A model generated the notes under the pieces. That model searched no databases. It was not told where the DNA came from and was given only the letters and a program-made list of their open reading frames with translations. Positions 33,081 to 41,727 of a stretch of DNA of 60,070 nucleotides are shown in pieces. A program made the translations under genes and the position numbers. The DNA lies in contig CANLHK010000013.1 in NCBI GenBank assembly GCA_947490615.1, positions 1-60,070 of the forward strand, given 5' to 3'. The stretch's first letter is position 1, and each line of letters starts with the position of its first letter. The stretch comes from Planctomycetaceae bacterium (GTDB lineage Bacteria; Planctomycetota; Phycisphaerae; Phycisphaerales; SM1A02).

Positions 33081-34436
33081 ATGGACAATTCAGCCCTCGA
33101 TACCTTCGACACCACAAAGACCTTCGCAGACCTCGGCCTCCGTTCAGAGGTGCTTGAGGGTCTGACCAAGCGCGGTTTCGTTCATCCGACCAGGATTCAA
33201 GCGGCGCTCATCCCCATGGCCCTCAAGGGTCACGATGTGCTTGGCCAGGCAAAAACGGGAACGGGCAAGACCGCTGCGTTTGGACTCCCGCTCCTGCAGA
33301 TGCTCGATCCCCACGCTGGATTTGCCGCGCTGGTCTTGGTGCCCACCCGAGAGCTCGCCATCCAAGTCGCGAAGGAACTTCAGGAACTTGGAAGCTTCGC
33401 CAAGGTCCATACGGTCGCCGTCTACGGCGGACAACCGATCACCAAGCAGATCCCCATGCTGGAGAAGCGGCCCTCGATCATCGTGGGCACCCCAGGGCGC
33501 GTCATGGATCTCGCCGAGCGGAACATCCTCCCGTTTGGTGAGTTCCGCTTTGCCATCCTCGATGAAGTCGACCGCATGCTCGACATCGGCTTCCGCGACG
33601 ACATCCGCAAGATCCTCGGCAAGCTCAAGAAGACTCCCCAGACCATCTTCGTCAGCGCGACGATCTCGGCAGAGATCGAGAAGCTCGCGCGCAGCTACAT
33701 GAAGAACCCGGAGAAGATCGTCACCTTCGAGAAGAGCCTCACGGTCTCGCAGGTTGAGCAGAGCTACTTCGCCGTCGAGCGCTGGGACAAGAAGCGGCTG
33801 CTGCTTCACCTCCTGAAGAAGGAGTCACCGACGCTCGCGGTCGTGTTCTGCCGCACCAAGCGCGCGGTGGATGAGATCACCGAGTACCTCAACAAGCACA
33901 AGATCCCCGCGGAAGCGATGCATGGCGACATGTATCAGAAGAAGCGCGATCAAGTGATGGGCAACCTGCGCCAAGGGAATCTCTCGGTCCTCGTCGCGAG
34001 CGATCTTGCTGCACGCGGACTCGATGTCACCGACATTTCCCATGTCGTGAACTACGACATGCCCGAGGATCCCGAGGTCTATGTCCACCGCATCGGCCGC
34101 ACGGCGCGCGCGGGACGCAAGGGAGTTGCCTGGAGTTTCGTCGCCCCCGATCAAGGCGAACTCCTGACCAGCGTGGAGATGCTCGCCAACGTCGAGATCC
34201 CCACGACGACCTACACCGACTTCAAGCCAGGACCAGTGCCATCGGATGTGACGGCGATGCGTGAGCATGAGGCCAAGCGCAAGGAGACCGCGCAGAACGC
34301 GCGCAATCGCAACGCTGGTCCTGAAGTTCCCGTCGTCGCCGAGACTGTGGACACGACGATGTTCCCCGACGGCATCGTGCCGACGGCGCTGCACGGGCGG
34401 CGCATGGGTGGTCGCTCGCGCACGAATCGTCGCTGA
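33081..34436 (+). CDS. DEAD-box-family ATP-dependent RNA helicase (DEVD variant)
   Basis: A 451-residue RNA helicase with all core motifs: Q motif FVHPTRIQ, motif I AKTGTGKT (57-64), PTRELAIQ, TPGR, motif II written DEVD (160-163), SAT (191-193), VFCRTKRAVDE, VASDLAARGLDV and HRIGRTARAG. Asp-Glu-Val-Asp in place of Asp-Glu-Ala-Asp keeps the catalytic acids. The C-terminal 60 residues are basic and Arg-rich, suited to RNA binding in ribosome assembly or mRNA decay. The ATG at 33081 follows AAGAG; the longer in-frame reading to 32982 overlaps the candidate promoter. The psuG gene follows after eight bases. Confidence 0.94.
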   Translation: MDNSALDTFDTTKTFADLGLRSEVLEGLTKRGFVHPTRIQAALIPMALKGHDVLGQAKTGTGKTAAFGLPLLQMLDPHAGFAALVLVPTRELAIQVAKELQELGSFAKVHTVAVYGGQPITKQIPMLEKRPSIIVGTPGRVMDLAERNILPFGEFRFAILDEVDRMLDIGFRDDIRKILGKLKKTPQTIFVSATISAEIEKLARSYMKNPEKIVTFEKSLTVSQVEQSYFAVERWDKKRLLLHLLKKESPTLAVVFCRTKRAVDEITEYLNKHKIPAEAMHGDMYQKKRDQVMGNLRQGNLSVLVASDLAARGLDVTDISHVVNYDMPEDPEVYVHRIGRTARAGRKGVAWSFVAPDQGELLTSVEMLANVEIPTTTYTDFKPGPVPSDVTAMREHEAKRKETAQNARNRNAGPEVPVVAETVDTTMFPDGIVPTALHGRRMGGRSRTNRR

Positions 34437-34444
34437 GTGCGCGT

Positions 34445-35479
34445 GTGAACTCCTCTTCTATGACGCCTCTTGTCCGCACCGCTCCTGAGGTCACGGACGC
34501 GCTGGCTTCGGGCCGCGCGGTCGTCGCGTTAGAGACGGCGGCGGTGACGCACGGACTTCCGCGCGCACCACTGACGAGTCTTCCACCGTATCTCAGTGAT
34601 CCGCGAACTCCTGCAGCGATTCGTGCCTGCTTCGGCGCGAGTGTTCCTGTGCATCGCGCGCTTGGCCATGCGTTGGCTGCGGCGGTTCGCGCGGAGGGTG
34701 CGGTCCCCGCAACCATCGGCGTCTTGCGCGGGCAACTCGTCGTTGGACTGACGGTGAGCGAACTCGACGAACTCGCGGAGCTGCGCGAGGTCAGCAAGAT
34801 CGCAGCGCGGGACGCAGCACTCGTCGCAGCTCGCGGCGGAAGCGGCGGCACCACCGTGGCGGGCACGCTTCTTGGTTGCGCGCTTGCTTCGCCGTCACCG
34901 ATTCGCGTGTTTGCCACGGGTGGCATCGGTGGTGTGCACCGCGACTTCGCGCAACGCCCTGACATTTCCGCGGATCTCCACGCGATCCGCGACTCGGGCG
35001 TACTCATCGTTTCGGCGGGCGCGAAGTCGATTCTCGATCTTCCCGCCACCGTTGAGATGCTCGACACGCTCGGCGTGCCACTCGTCGGACTGCAGACGCC
35101 CTACTTCCCCCGCTTCCTCTGCGAAGGCGATGCAGACCTGCTGGTGAACTGCGAGGTTCAAGACGAACGCCACGCTGCCGCGCTCTTTGCGGCGCATCGA
35201 ACCCTGCAACCGCATCGTGGCATGTTGCTCTGTGTTCCGCCGCCGAAAGAGTTCGCGCTCGACTCGGCGACGATGGAGCGCGCCATCGGCGAGGGGCTCG
35301 CTGAGTGCCGCCGCCTCGCAACGCGCGGACCTGAAGTGACGCCGGTGCTCCTTGCCGCGGTCGCGAAGGCCACCGAGGGTCGATCGCTTGCTGCGAATCT
35401 CGCCGTGCTCCTGAACAACGCCCGCGTCGCGGCGCGCGTGGCGGCGAATCTTGCCGAATCCGCTGCGACCGGTGGCTGA
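34445..35479 (+). CDS. psuG: Pseudouridine-5'-phosphate glycosidase
   Basis: A 344-residue enzyme that splits pseudouridine 5'-phosphate into uracil and ribose-5-phosphate. The manganese and substrate-site segments are visible: VVALETAAVTHGLP, ATIGVLRGQLVVGLT, VSKIAARDAAL, GGTTVAGTLL, VFATGGIGGVHR and DISADL, with CPPPKEF-like VPPPKEFALD near the end. Length is slightly above the usual 300-310. A GTG at 34445 or an ATG at 34460 may start it; neither has a clear ribosome binding site, and it starts eight bases after the helicase stop, so coupling is likely. The usual kinase partner psuK is not adjacent. Confidence 0.92.
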   Translation: MNSSSMTPLVRTAPEVTDALASGRAVVALETAAVTHGLPRAPLTSLPPYLSDPRTPAAIRACFGASVPVHRALGHALAAAVRAEGAVPATIGVLRGQLVVGLTVSELDELAELREVSKIAARDAALVAARGGSGGTTVAGTLLGCALASPSPIRVFATGGIGGVHRDFAQRPDISADLHAIRDSGVLIVSAGAKSILDLPATVEMLDTLGVPLVGLQTPYFPRFLCEGDADLLVNCEVQDERHAAALFAAHRTLQPHRGMLLCVPPPKEFALDSATMERAIGEGLAECRRLATRGPEVTPVLLAAVAKATEGRSLAANLAVLLNNARVAARVAANLAESAATGG

Positions 35480-35780
35480 GTGATCGCTGACCGAAGACTG
35501 ACCGAGCGCTGACTTGACACCTCCGCGCCACTCTGTTTGACTATCGGTGTCGCGGGCCTTCGCCCCGACGCCGATGCCCACGCCGTAGAGATGCCGCGAC
35601 GCCGAGGGAAGCCGCCCATGCGCACCCATGCCATGGTGGCCCCTGCCGACGCAGTTCTTTCCCGTTGGGGAATCCGCGCTCAAGCCCTGCAAATCCTCGA
35701 CTGCATCCCGTGTCGCCCTGCGCGTGCGGACACTCATTGGCCTCCACGCCCACGAGCGGAGTCGAATCTTGGTTCCCACG
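35480..35780 (+). other. Non-coding leader region of rho
   Basis: A 301-base gap between psuG and rho. It contains short CTGACCGA/CTGACTTGAC repeats near 35487-35519 and a TTGACA at 35514-35519, but the nearest -10-like sequence (GACTAT, 35539-35544) is 19 bases away and weak. The frame of rho is open through the second half but shows no protein-like sequence. rho is known to be autoregulated by termination within its leader in several bacteria, and a leader of this length would allow that; this is inference. Confidence 0.4.
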
Positions 35781-37976
35781 ATGGCCGCAAAGAAGACTGC
35801 ATCGAAGAAGCCCTCGACCGACAAGGCCGAGGTGAAGAAGCCCGCGGCAGTCAAGAAGAAGCCGACGCCAACCAAGAAGGCTGAGCTTCCCAAGGCCGCG
35901 CCCGTGAAGGCCGCGGTCAAGAAGCCCGCTGCCACAACGAAGAAGGTGACCAAGGCCGCTGAGCCGAAGCCTTCTGCGAAGATTGCGGCGACCGCCGCGC
36001 CGAAGCCCGAAACGAAGCCTGCGCCGAAGTCGGCGCTGAAGCCTGAAACGAAGACCGAAACGAAGACCACCGCCAAGCGCGCACCGAAAGCGAGCGCTTC
36101 CGCGGCGCCGAAGGCTCCGCGCGTTGAGGCTGCTCCCGCTCCAACTTCCGTCGCCGCGCCAGCTCCCTCGCGCCCGATTGTGGTGGAAGTGAAGCCTGCC
36201 TCGGCATCGCACGGGCACGCGCAGCCGCCGCAGCAGCAACAACATCATCAGCAAAACCGTCCACACCATCACGGTCACGCTCCTCAGCAGGGTGATGCGG
36301 GCGCGAACGGTGAGGGCGGCACAGGCGCGCCCTCGACCGACGGCGCGCCAGGCGACGGTGAAGGCGGAGGCAAGCGCCGCCGACGCAGGCGTCGGAGGAG
36401 GCGCGGCGGTGGCGGCGGCGACCCCAACAATCCCAACGCGCCGCAACAGCAGGGACAACAGCAACAACAGCAAGGTCAGCAGCAGCGACAGAACCAAGGA
36501 CAACAGCAAGGCCAGAACCAAGGACAACACCAAGGCCAGCGTCAAGGCCAAGGTCAAGGTCAAGGACAAGGTCAAGGACAAGGTCAAGGCCAAGGTCAAG
36601 GCCAAGGACAAGGACAAGGTCAGAAGCAAGGACACCACAAAGGTCAGCATCCGCATCAGCAGCAGCGTCAGAATCAACAACAGCAACAACAGCAGCGCCA
36701 GCACCAACAGCAGCGTCAGCAGCAGCATCGTGGTCCAGCACCCGAGTTGAATGCCGATGAGGGCGACGACTTCGACGGTCCAGACGATGGACTCGACGAC
36801 GGCGACACGACGCTCGACCAGAACGGCGTCCCGCAACCGCTGCCCACCTTCGAGTGCGAGGGCTATCTCGAATGGTCGGGCAACGGCGATGGCCGCATCC
36901 GCCAACTTGGTGACGGCTTCATCGAGTCGAGCGAAGATCTCTTTGTTCCTGCATCACTGCAGAACGAATATCCGCTGCGCCATGCGCAACGCGTCGTCGT
37001 GGAAGGCGTCGTCAAGCGCACCAAACGCAAGCGTCGCGGGCCGCGCAATGCGCGTCCAACCGTGACGCGCGTCCTCTCGATTGAGGGCATTCCTCCTGAG
37101 GAGTACGCGCGCCGCAAGGTCTTCGCCGAGTGCACGGCGCTCGATCCGCAGCCGCGCATTTCGCTTGAATACAAGGGCTGCCCGCCAGCCTGTCGCCTGA
37201 TCGATCTGTTCTGCCCGATTGGTTTCGGCACCCGCGGGCTCATTGTTGCTCCGCCGAAAGCGGGCAAGACGATCCTGCTGCAGAACATCGCCTACGGCAT
37301 CAAGCGCAACCATCCGCACATTGAGCTTGTCGCGCTTCTCATCGACGAGCGCCCCGAAGAAGTCACCGACTTCAAGCGCAATGTTCCTGCGCATGTGTTG
37401 GCGAGTTCCAACGATCAGGATCTTGATCGTCACCTCTCACTGGGCATCCTCGCCATCGAACGCGCCAAGCGCATGGTCGAAGCTGGCCGCGATGTCGTGG
37501 TGTTGCTCGACTCGCTCACGCGTCTCGGTCGTGCTTTCAACAACAGCCGCAAGTACGGTTCGTCGGGACGCACCATGTCGGGCGGCTTGGATTCACGCGC
37601 CCTCGAAGTGCCCAAGCAACTCTTCGGCGCTGCCCGCAAGTGTGAAGAAGGTGGCTCGCTCACCATCATCGCCACCTGCCTCGTGGACACTGGTTCGCGC
37701 GCGGACCAGATGATCTTTGAGGAGTTCAAGGGCACGGGCAACATGGAGCTGATCCTCGATCGGTCCATCTCCGAGAAGCGAATCTTCCCCGCGATCAACC
37801 TCGCGGCCAGTGGAACGCGCAAGGAGCAGTTGCTCATTCCTGAGCGCGAGCTCAAGACCGTGACGGCGTTGCGTCGGCGATTGCTTTCCGTTCCGCCGCA
37901 CGCGCAGATCGAGCAGTTGCTCGCGGCCTGCCAGCGCTTTGAGAACAATGAGCTCATGGTTGGCGGCGCGAGCTAG
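35781..37976 (+). CDS. rho: Transcription termination factor Rho with long disordered N-terminal extension
   Basis: A 731-residue Rho. The catalytic part is standard: Walker A APPKAGKT (488-495), LLIDERPEEVTDF, Walker B VVVLLDSLTRLGRAFN, SGGLDSRALEVPKQLFGAAR, EEGGSLTIIATCLVDTGSRADQ and FKGTGNMELILDR. The primary RNA-binding fold (about 355-455) is divergent: GDGFIESSEDLFVPASL replaces the usual GFGFLR-type motif. Before it lies about 350 residues of low complexity: Lys/Ala/Pro-rich 1-135, His/Gln-rich 145-170, a run of ten Arg (199-208) with five Gly, and a Gln/Gly tract 221-315. Ordinary Rho is about 420 residues. The ATG at 35781 begins the Lys/Ala stretch and was chosen over an in-frame 35628 start that has no protein-like sequence. 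Confidence 0.95.
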   Translation: MAAKKTASKKPSTDKAEVKKPAAVKKKPTPTKKAELPKAAPVKAAVKKPAATTKKVTKAAEPKPSAKIAATAAPKPETKPAPKSALKPETKTETKTTAKRAPKASASAAPKAPRVEAAPAPTSVAAPAPSRPIVVEVKPASASHGHAQPPQQQQHHQQNRPHHHGHAPQQGDAGANGEGGTGAPSTDGAPGDGEGGGKRRRRRRRRRRGGGGGDPNNPNAPQQQGQQQQQQGQQQRQNQGQQQGQNQGQHQGQRQGQGQGQGQGQGQGQGQGQGQGQGQGQKQGHHKGQHPHQQQRQNQQQQQQQRQHQQQRQQQHRGPAPELNADEGDDFDGPDDGLDDGDTTLDQNGVPQPLPTFECEGYLEWSGNGDGRIRQLGDGFIESSEDLFVPASLQNEYPLRHAQRVVVEGVVKRTKRKRRGPRNARPTVTRVLSIEGIPPEEYARRKVFAECTALDPQPRISLEYKGCPPACRLIDLFCPIGFGTRGLIVAPPKAGKTILLQNIAYGIKRNHPHIELVALLIDERPEEVTDFKRNVPAHVLASSNDQDLDRHLSLGILAIERAKRMVEAGRDVVVLLDSLTRLGRAFNNSRKYGSSGRTMSGGLDSRALEVPKQLFGAARKCEEGGSLTIIATCLVDTGSRADQMIFEEFKGTGNMELILDRSISEKRIFPAINLAASGTRKEQLLIPERELKTVTALRRRLLSVPPHAQIEQLLAACQRFENNELMVGGAS
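36543..36620 (+). repeat. CAAGGN hexanucleotide tandem repeat within rho
   Basis: Thirteen consecutive copies of CAAGGN (N = C, T or A) encode thirteen Gln-Gly pairs starting at Rho residue 255. The third codon position of Gly varies, so the array has diverged and is held at protein level. Shorter CAAGG units flank it. Such arrays can change copy number by slippage. Confidence 0.9.
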
Positions 37977-37984
37977 TTTTGCCC

Positions 37985-38896
37985 ATGCCGTGCATCCCGC
38001 CGTGCATCCCGCCGTGCATTGATGTCGAGATCGCGGATGCGCGACTCGACGCCTTTCGCAGCGTGCGCGACCGCGACCTTCGCGGCACGCTTGGGTTGCA
38101 CGCCGTCGAGAGCGAGCGCGTGGTGCGCCGATTTCTGGTGGCCGCGGTTCGCCGTGGTTCGCAACCGATGCCACCGAGACTTGAACCGCTGGCGTTGCTG
38201 GCCACGACGCCATCGATCGAGCGACTCGCGGATGTGATCGTCGAGGCGATCGCGATGTTTCCCGCGTTGGTGATCTATCGCTGCGCCAACGAGCAGGCGC
38301 TCCACACCATCACGGGTTACACCATGCACTCTGGTGCGATCGCGCTCGGACGCAGACACGGCGACGGCTCGATCAGCGAACTCGCGGCGTGCCTCGCGCG
38401 CGGCGAGCAACCGATGCGCGAAGTTCTTGTCGCGCTTGACGGCGTGACGCAGACCGACAATGTCGGCGCGATCTTTCGCAACGCAGCGAGTTTCGGTGCG
38501 CGTGGCGTGCTGCTCTCTCCGCGCACGAGTGATCCGTTACTTCGCAAGGCGCTGCGCGTCAGCATGGGGCGCGCGGTGAATGTGCCCTTTGCACGAGCAC
38601 GAGAGGACGAGTGGCCCTCGTGCCTTGAACGACTGCGTTCCGAGCGCGGCTATCGCATTCTCGCCGCCGAAGACACCCCGAGTGCGGTGAACCTCACGAC
38701 GATTCAACCCGCGGCCAAGACGATCGTCATCTTTGGCGCGGAACAAGATGGTGTCTCACGCGCGGTCCTCGATCTCGCCGACGCTGTGGTTCGCATTCCA
38801 ATGTCGGACCATGCGACCGCACTCGCGGACGATCCGCCAAGCTTGAATGTGTCGATCGCCAGCGCCGTGATCCTGCACGGCTTGATGGCGGATTGA
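37985..38896 (+). CDS. TrmH/SpoU-family RNA methyltransferase
   Basis: A 303-residue SPOUT methyltransferase, probably 2'-O-methylating tRNA or rRNA. Motif 1 is VLVALDGVTQTDNVGAIFRN, motif 2 TIVIFGAEQDGVSRAVLDL, and motif 3 VRIPMSDHATALADDPPSLN leading to NVSIASAVILHG; the loop before SLNVS is longer than usual. The N-terminal 140 residues, including VRDRDLRGTLGLHAVESERVV, resemble the substrate-binding domain of TrmH-type enzymes. The protein starts with PCIPPCIPPCID, made by a 12-base DNA repeat. The ATG at 37985 is eight bases after rho and a TTG at 37979 is also in frame. It is convergent with murA. Confidence 0.9.
   Translation: MPCIPPCIPPCIDVEIADARLDAFRSVRDRDLRGTLGLHAVESERVVRRFLVAAVRRGSQPMPPRLEPLALLATTPSIERLADVIVEAIAMFPALVIYRCANEQALHTITGYTMHSGAIALGRRHGDGSISELAACLARGEQPMREVLVALDGVTQTDNVGAIFRNAASFGARGVLLSPRTSDPLLRKALRVSMGRAVNVPFARAREDEWPSCLERLRSERGYRILAAEDTPSAVNLTTIQPAAKTIVIFGAEQDGVSRAVLDLADAVVRIPMSDHATALADDPPSLNVSIASAVILHGLMAD
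37988..38020 (+). repeat. 12-base tandem repeat at the start of the SpoU methyltransferase gene
   Basis: CCGTGCATCCCG occurs twice in full (37988-37999, 38000-38011) and once partly (38012-38019). It encodes the CIPP repeat at the N-terminus of the methyltransferase. Confidence 0.85.
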
Positions 38897-38911
38897 TCAC
38901 GCTCGAGGCTG

Positions 38912-40264
38912 TTACGCCGTGACGGCAGTGCCCGTGTTCGACTCGGCAGGACTCTCGGCCGCCGACTTCGATGCGACTTCATCGCGGACGCGTTCAATCC
39001 GTGCACCAAGGATGTTCAACTGCTCTTCCATCCGCGTGTAGCCGCGATCAAGGTGGTAAATGCGCGAGACATTGGTCTCGCCTTCGGCCGCGAGACCAGC
39101 AAGAACGAGGCTCGCGCTCGCACGAAGATCACTCGCCATGACGGGCGCGCCCTTGAGTGGCGCACCACCAGCGACGACGCAGGTTGGACCTTGGCGGTAG
39201 ATCTGCGCACCCATGCGCGACAGCTCCGCGACATGCATGAAGCGCTCAGGATAGATCTTCTCGGTGATGATCGAGTTGCCACCCGCGAGGCAGAGCAGGG
39301 TCATGAACTGTGCCTGCAGATCGGTGGGGAATCCTGGATGGGGCTGCGTCGTGATGTGCGTTGGGCGCAGCATGCGCTCACTCGTCACACGGACCGTCGC
39401 GTGCATCGGATTGTCCGCACCTTCGACGAGCTCGACATGGACACCGATCTCATTGAAGCGATCGATCACCGCGAGCATGCCGTCGTAGGGGAACTCTTCG
39501 AGGATGACATCGCCGTTGGTCACGGCTGCAGCGACGGCATAGGTTCCCGCAACGATGCGGTCAGGAATGATCGTGTGATCGGCCTTGCCGAGTTGCTCCA
39601 CGCCATCGATGACCAAACGAGGTCCACCGGCGCCTTGGATCTTCGCACCCATCTTGTTTAGGAGGTCGGCGAGGTCGACGACTTCGGGTTCGCACGCCGC
39701 GCACTCGATCACGGTGCGACCTTTGGCCAGAGCGGCAGCGCACATGACATTCGCGGTGCCGAGCACGGTCGAACCAAACGGGCCACCGAGGAAGACCGTC
39801 GTGCCTTTGAGGCCATCGGGCGCGGTCACGATGATGTCGCCACCATCGAGTTCAACCTTGGCACCGAGCGCCTGCATGCCGCGAAGATGGAGGTCAATCG
39901 GCCGCGAACCAAACGCGCAACCGCCGGGCATGGCGATCACCGCGCGGCGCCGACGCGCCAGGAGTGGGCCAAGCACGCAGATCGAGGCACGCATCGTCTT
40001 GACGATGTCGTAGTGGGCGTGGACCTTGTTCTGGTCCATCACGCGCATCTTGACGGTGCCACACTCGCCGTCGACCTGCACTCCAAGTTCGCGCAGCAGG
40101 CGCGCCATGTTGGAGATGTCCACGAGACACGGCACATTGCGCAGCACCAACTCGCCGTCGGTGCAGAGTGCGGCGGCCATGAGCGGCAGCGTCGCGTTCT
40201 TGGAGCCTTCAATCTGAATCCTGCCGGCGAGGCGGCGTCCACCCTGAATACGAAATGAGTCCAT
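38912..40264 (-). CDS. murA: UDP-N-acetylglucosamine 1-carboxyvinyltransferase
   Basis: A 450-residue enzyme for the first committed step of peptidoglycan synthesis, transferring enolpyruvate to UDP-GlcNAc. Lys22 and Asn23 ([13 protein letters not shown]), the catalytic Cys116 in [16 protein letters not shown] (the residue alkylated by fosfomycin), [15 protein letters not shown] and the [17 protein letters not shown] end are all present. About 20 low-complexity residues extend the C-terminus. The catalytic Cys predicts fosfomycin sensitivity at the target level. Monocistronic, and its stop is 15 bases from the convergent methyltransferase gene. Confidence 0.97.
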   Translation of the reverse strand: MDSFRIQGGRRLAGRIQIEGSKNATLPLMAAALCTDGELVLRNVPCLVDISNMARLLRELGVQVDGECGTVKMRVMDQNKVHAHYDIVKTMRASICVLGPLLARRRRAVIAMPGGCAFGSRPIDLHLRGMQALGAKVELDGGDIIVTAPDGLKGTTVFLGGPFGSTVLGTANVMCAAALAKGRTVIECAACEPEVVDLADLLNKMGAKIQGAGGPRLVIDGVEQLGKADHTIIPDRIVAGTYAVAAAVTNGDVILEEFPYDGMLAVIDRFNEIGVHVELVEGADNPMHATVRVTSERMLRPTHITTQPHPGFPTDLQAQFMTLLCLAGGNSIITEKIYPERFMHVAELSRMGAQIYRQGPTCVVAGGAPLKGAPVMASDLRASASLVLAGLAAEGETNVSRIYHLDRGYTRMEEQLNILGARIERVRDEVASKSAAESPAESNTGTAVTA

Positions 40265-40625
40265 GGTCTGCTGCAGTCCTTTGCGGGCGATTCAGACCTC
40301 GGCGAGAGGTCTCGGCTTCATGCCAGGTGCCCAGAGAGATGAGGAGTGGGAAAAGTCGGGAGCGTGGAGGGAGTTCGATCGGCGCGGTCGTATCGAGTGC
40401 GCGGATTATGGCGACTGCATCGGCTTGTGGAGGCGCGCCGCAACACCTTCTGCCCGTTTCTTGCGGACGCTCCCAACAGGCGCAGACGGCCCTGCTCCGC
40501 ACAGTCGGCACAGAGGTCTTGAGGGTGCGGGGAGATCGCTCCAACTCCTTGACCATGGCGACCACGCATTGGAAGGTTGTCCATGGGAGATCAAGAGGTC
40601 GTCCCCTCTGGAAGGAACCAACATC
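40265..40625 (+). other. Non-coding gap between murA and the fibro-slime gene
   Basis: This 361-base divergent region contains no reading frame with recognisable protein sequence. It must hold the murA promoter (minus strand) and that of the fibro-slime gene. TTGACC at 40549-40554 could be a -35, but no convincing -10 follows. An AAGGA about nine bases before 40626 is the ribosome binding site of the next gene. Confidence 0.5.
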
Positions 40626-41549
40626 ATGTGCAACCGCAAGCAACTCATCGCCCGCACTCTGCTCTTCGTGACTGCCGCCCCGTTGGCCATCTCTGCCTAC
40701 TCGCTCAGCCGCTCGCCAACCGCTTCGATGGTGGACCCGCCAGCGACCGTGACACTCACGGGCGTCGTGCGCGACTTCAAGGAGCGCGGCACCCCGGGTG
40801 GTCTGAACGACATGGAAGCTGTGCCCTCGCACGGCTTCGGTCAGTACTGCGACAACATCCAGCCGACCCTCGGCGCCGACCACAAGCCCGTCTTCAAGGG
40901 CGGCGGATTCAAGCTCAAGACCCAGTGGAAGAACTCCGCTGGCAAGAACATCTGCTGGAGGCTGTACAACCAGTCGCTCGGCGATGTGAAGGGTTCAAAG
41001 GAGTCGTACATCGACGCCGGCGGCATCACCAGTGCCGCGACCTTTGACAAGTGGTTCAACGATGACATGCTCGTCAATGTCTCGGCGCCCCTGAACATGA
41101 CGCTGGTGCGCCAGACCAACGGCACCTATGTCTACAACTCGTCGACCGATCCCGCCTACAACAACGCGACCTACAACGGTCAGTTCTTCCCGATCGACGG
41201 CCAGTTGTTTGGCTACACCAGCGGAAGCCCGCACCACAACTACCACTTCACCTTTGAGCTCCACACCGAGTTCAACTACGACGCTGACGCGAACCAGCAG
41301 TTCGCGTTCAGCGGTGACGACGATGTCTTCGTCTTCATCAACGGCCAGCTGGTGATCGACCTCGGCGGCGTGCACGGCAAGATCGAGCAGGAAGTCGGAC
41401 TCAATCGCCTCGGCCTTGTCGACGGCGAGAAGTACACGCTCGACTTCTTCTTTGCCGAACGGCACCGCACCGAGTCGAACTTCAAGATCACCACGAACAT
41501 CAACCTGATGAACGTGGAGTTGCCGACCGTCTCCCACGCGTTCGACTGA
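40626..41549 (+). CDS. Exported fibro-slime domain protein
   Basis: A 307-residue secreted protein. A signal sequence (residues 1-25, IARTLLFVTAAPLAISAYS) precedes a fibro-slime domain: VTLTGVVRDFKE at about 42-53, then FDKWFND near 140, FPIDGQLFGY, and the hallmark NQQFAFSGDDDVFVFINGQLVIDLGGVH (223-250, best read as two segments) and YTLDFFFAERHRTESNF. The fold is PA14-like and is thought to bind carbohydrate; it was named from slime-mould and Fibrobacter surface proteins. No C-terminal PEP-CTERM tail or anchor is present, so it is probably released or held by other means. An intrinsic terminator follows. Confidence 0.88.
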   Translation: MCNRKQLIARTLLFVTAAPLAISAYSLSRSPTASMVDPPATVTLTGVVRDFKERGTPGGLNDMEAVPSHGFGQYCDNIQPTLGADHKPVFKGGGFKLKTQWKNSAGKNICWRLYNQSLGDVKGSKESYIDAGGITSAATFDKWFNDDMLVNVSAPLNMTLVRQTNGTYVYNSSTDPAYNNATYNGQFFPIDGQLFGYTSGSPHHNYHFTFELHTEFNYDADANQQFAFSGDDDVFVFINGQLVIDLGGVHGKIEQEVGLNRLGLVDGEKYTLDFFFAERHRTESNFKITTNINLMNVELPTVSHAFD

Positions 41550-41659
41550 TCGAACGCTCCGCCAGAGGGACTCTGAACCCGCCACGCGCGATGGACCAGA
41601 CGAAGTCCTCGCAGGCCCTTCGGCTCCCGCCGAGGGGTGGACGACGACACCGTGGCATC

Positions 41660-41693
41660 GACCGGCGCGCCTACGCGCGCCGGTCTATTTTTT
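41660..41693 (+). terminator. Intrinsic terminator after the fibro-slime gene
   Basis: GACCGGCGCGC (41660-41670) and GCGCGCCGGTC (41675-41685) make a perfect 11-bp stem around CTAC, followed by TATTTTTT. Confidence 0.94.
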
Positions 41694-41720
41694 GCGCCCG
41701 ACCGCGGCGCGTCGTACAGT
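41692..41720 (+). promoter_or_regulatory. Promoter of a probably leaderless FNR transcript
   Basis: TTGCGC (41692-41697), immediately behind the terminator, and TACAGT (41715-41720) are 17 bases apart. The -10 ends seven bases before the ATG at 41728, so transcription would begin at the start codon. No ribosome binding site is present. Confidence 0.55.
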
Positions 41721-41727
41721 CGCGGCG

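Noticed and set aside
35514-35544. TTGACA with GACTAT as a rho promoter
   Set aside because: The spacing is 19 bases and the -10 matches poorly; kept only as a note on the leader region.
36543-36620. Regular short repeat that could be mistaken for a CRISPR array
   Set aside because: The unit is six bases, continuous, without spacers, and in frame within rho.
35541-36905. Long minus-strand frame rich in Leu, Ser and Thr that looks like a multi-span membrane protein
   Set aside because: It is antisense to the Gln/Gly and Lys/Ala repeats of rho; the hydrophobic look comes from reversing CAAGGN and AAG codons. No ribosome binding site or family match.
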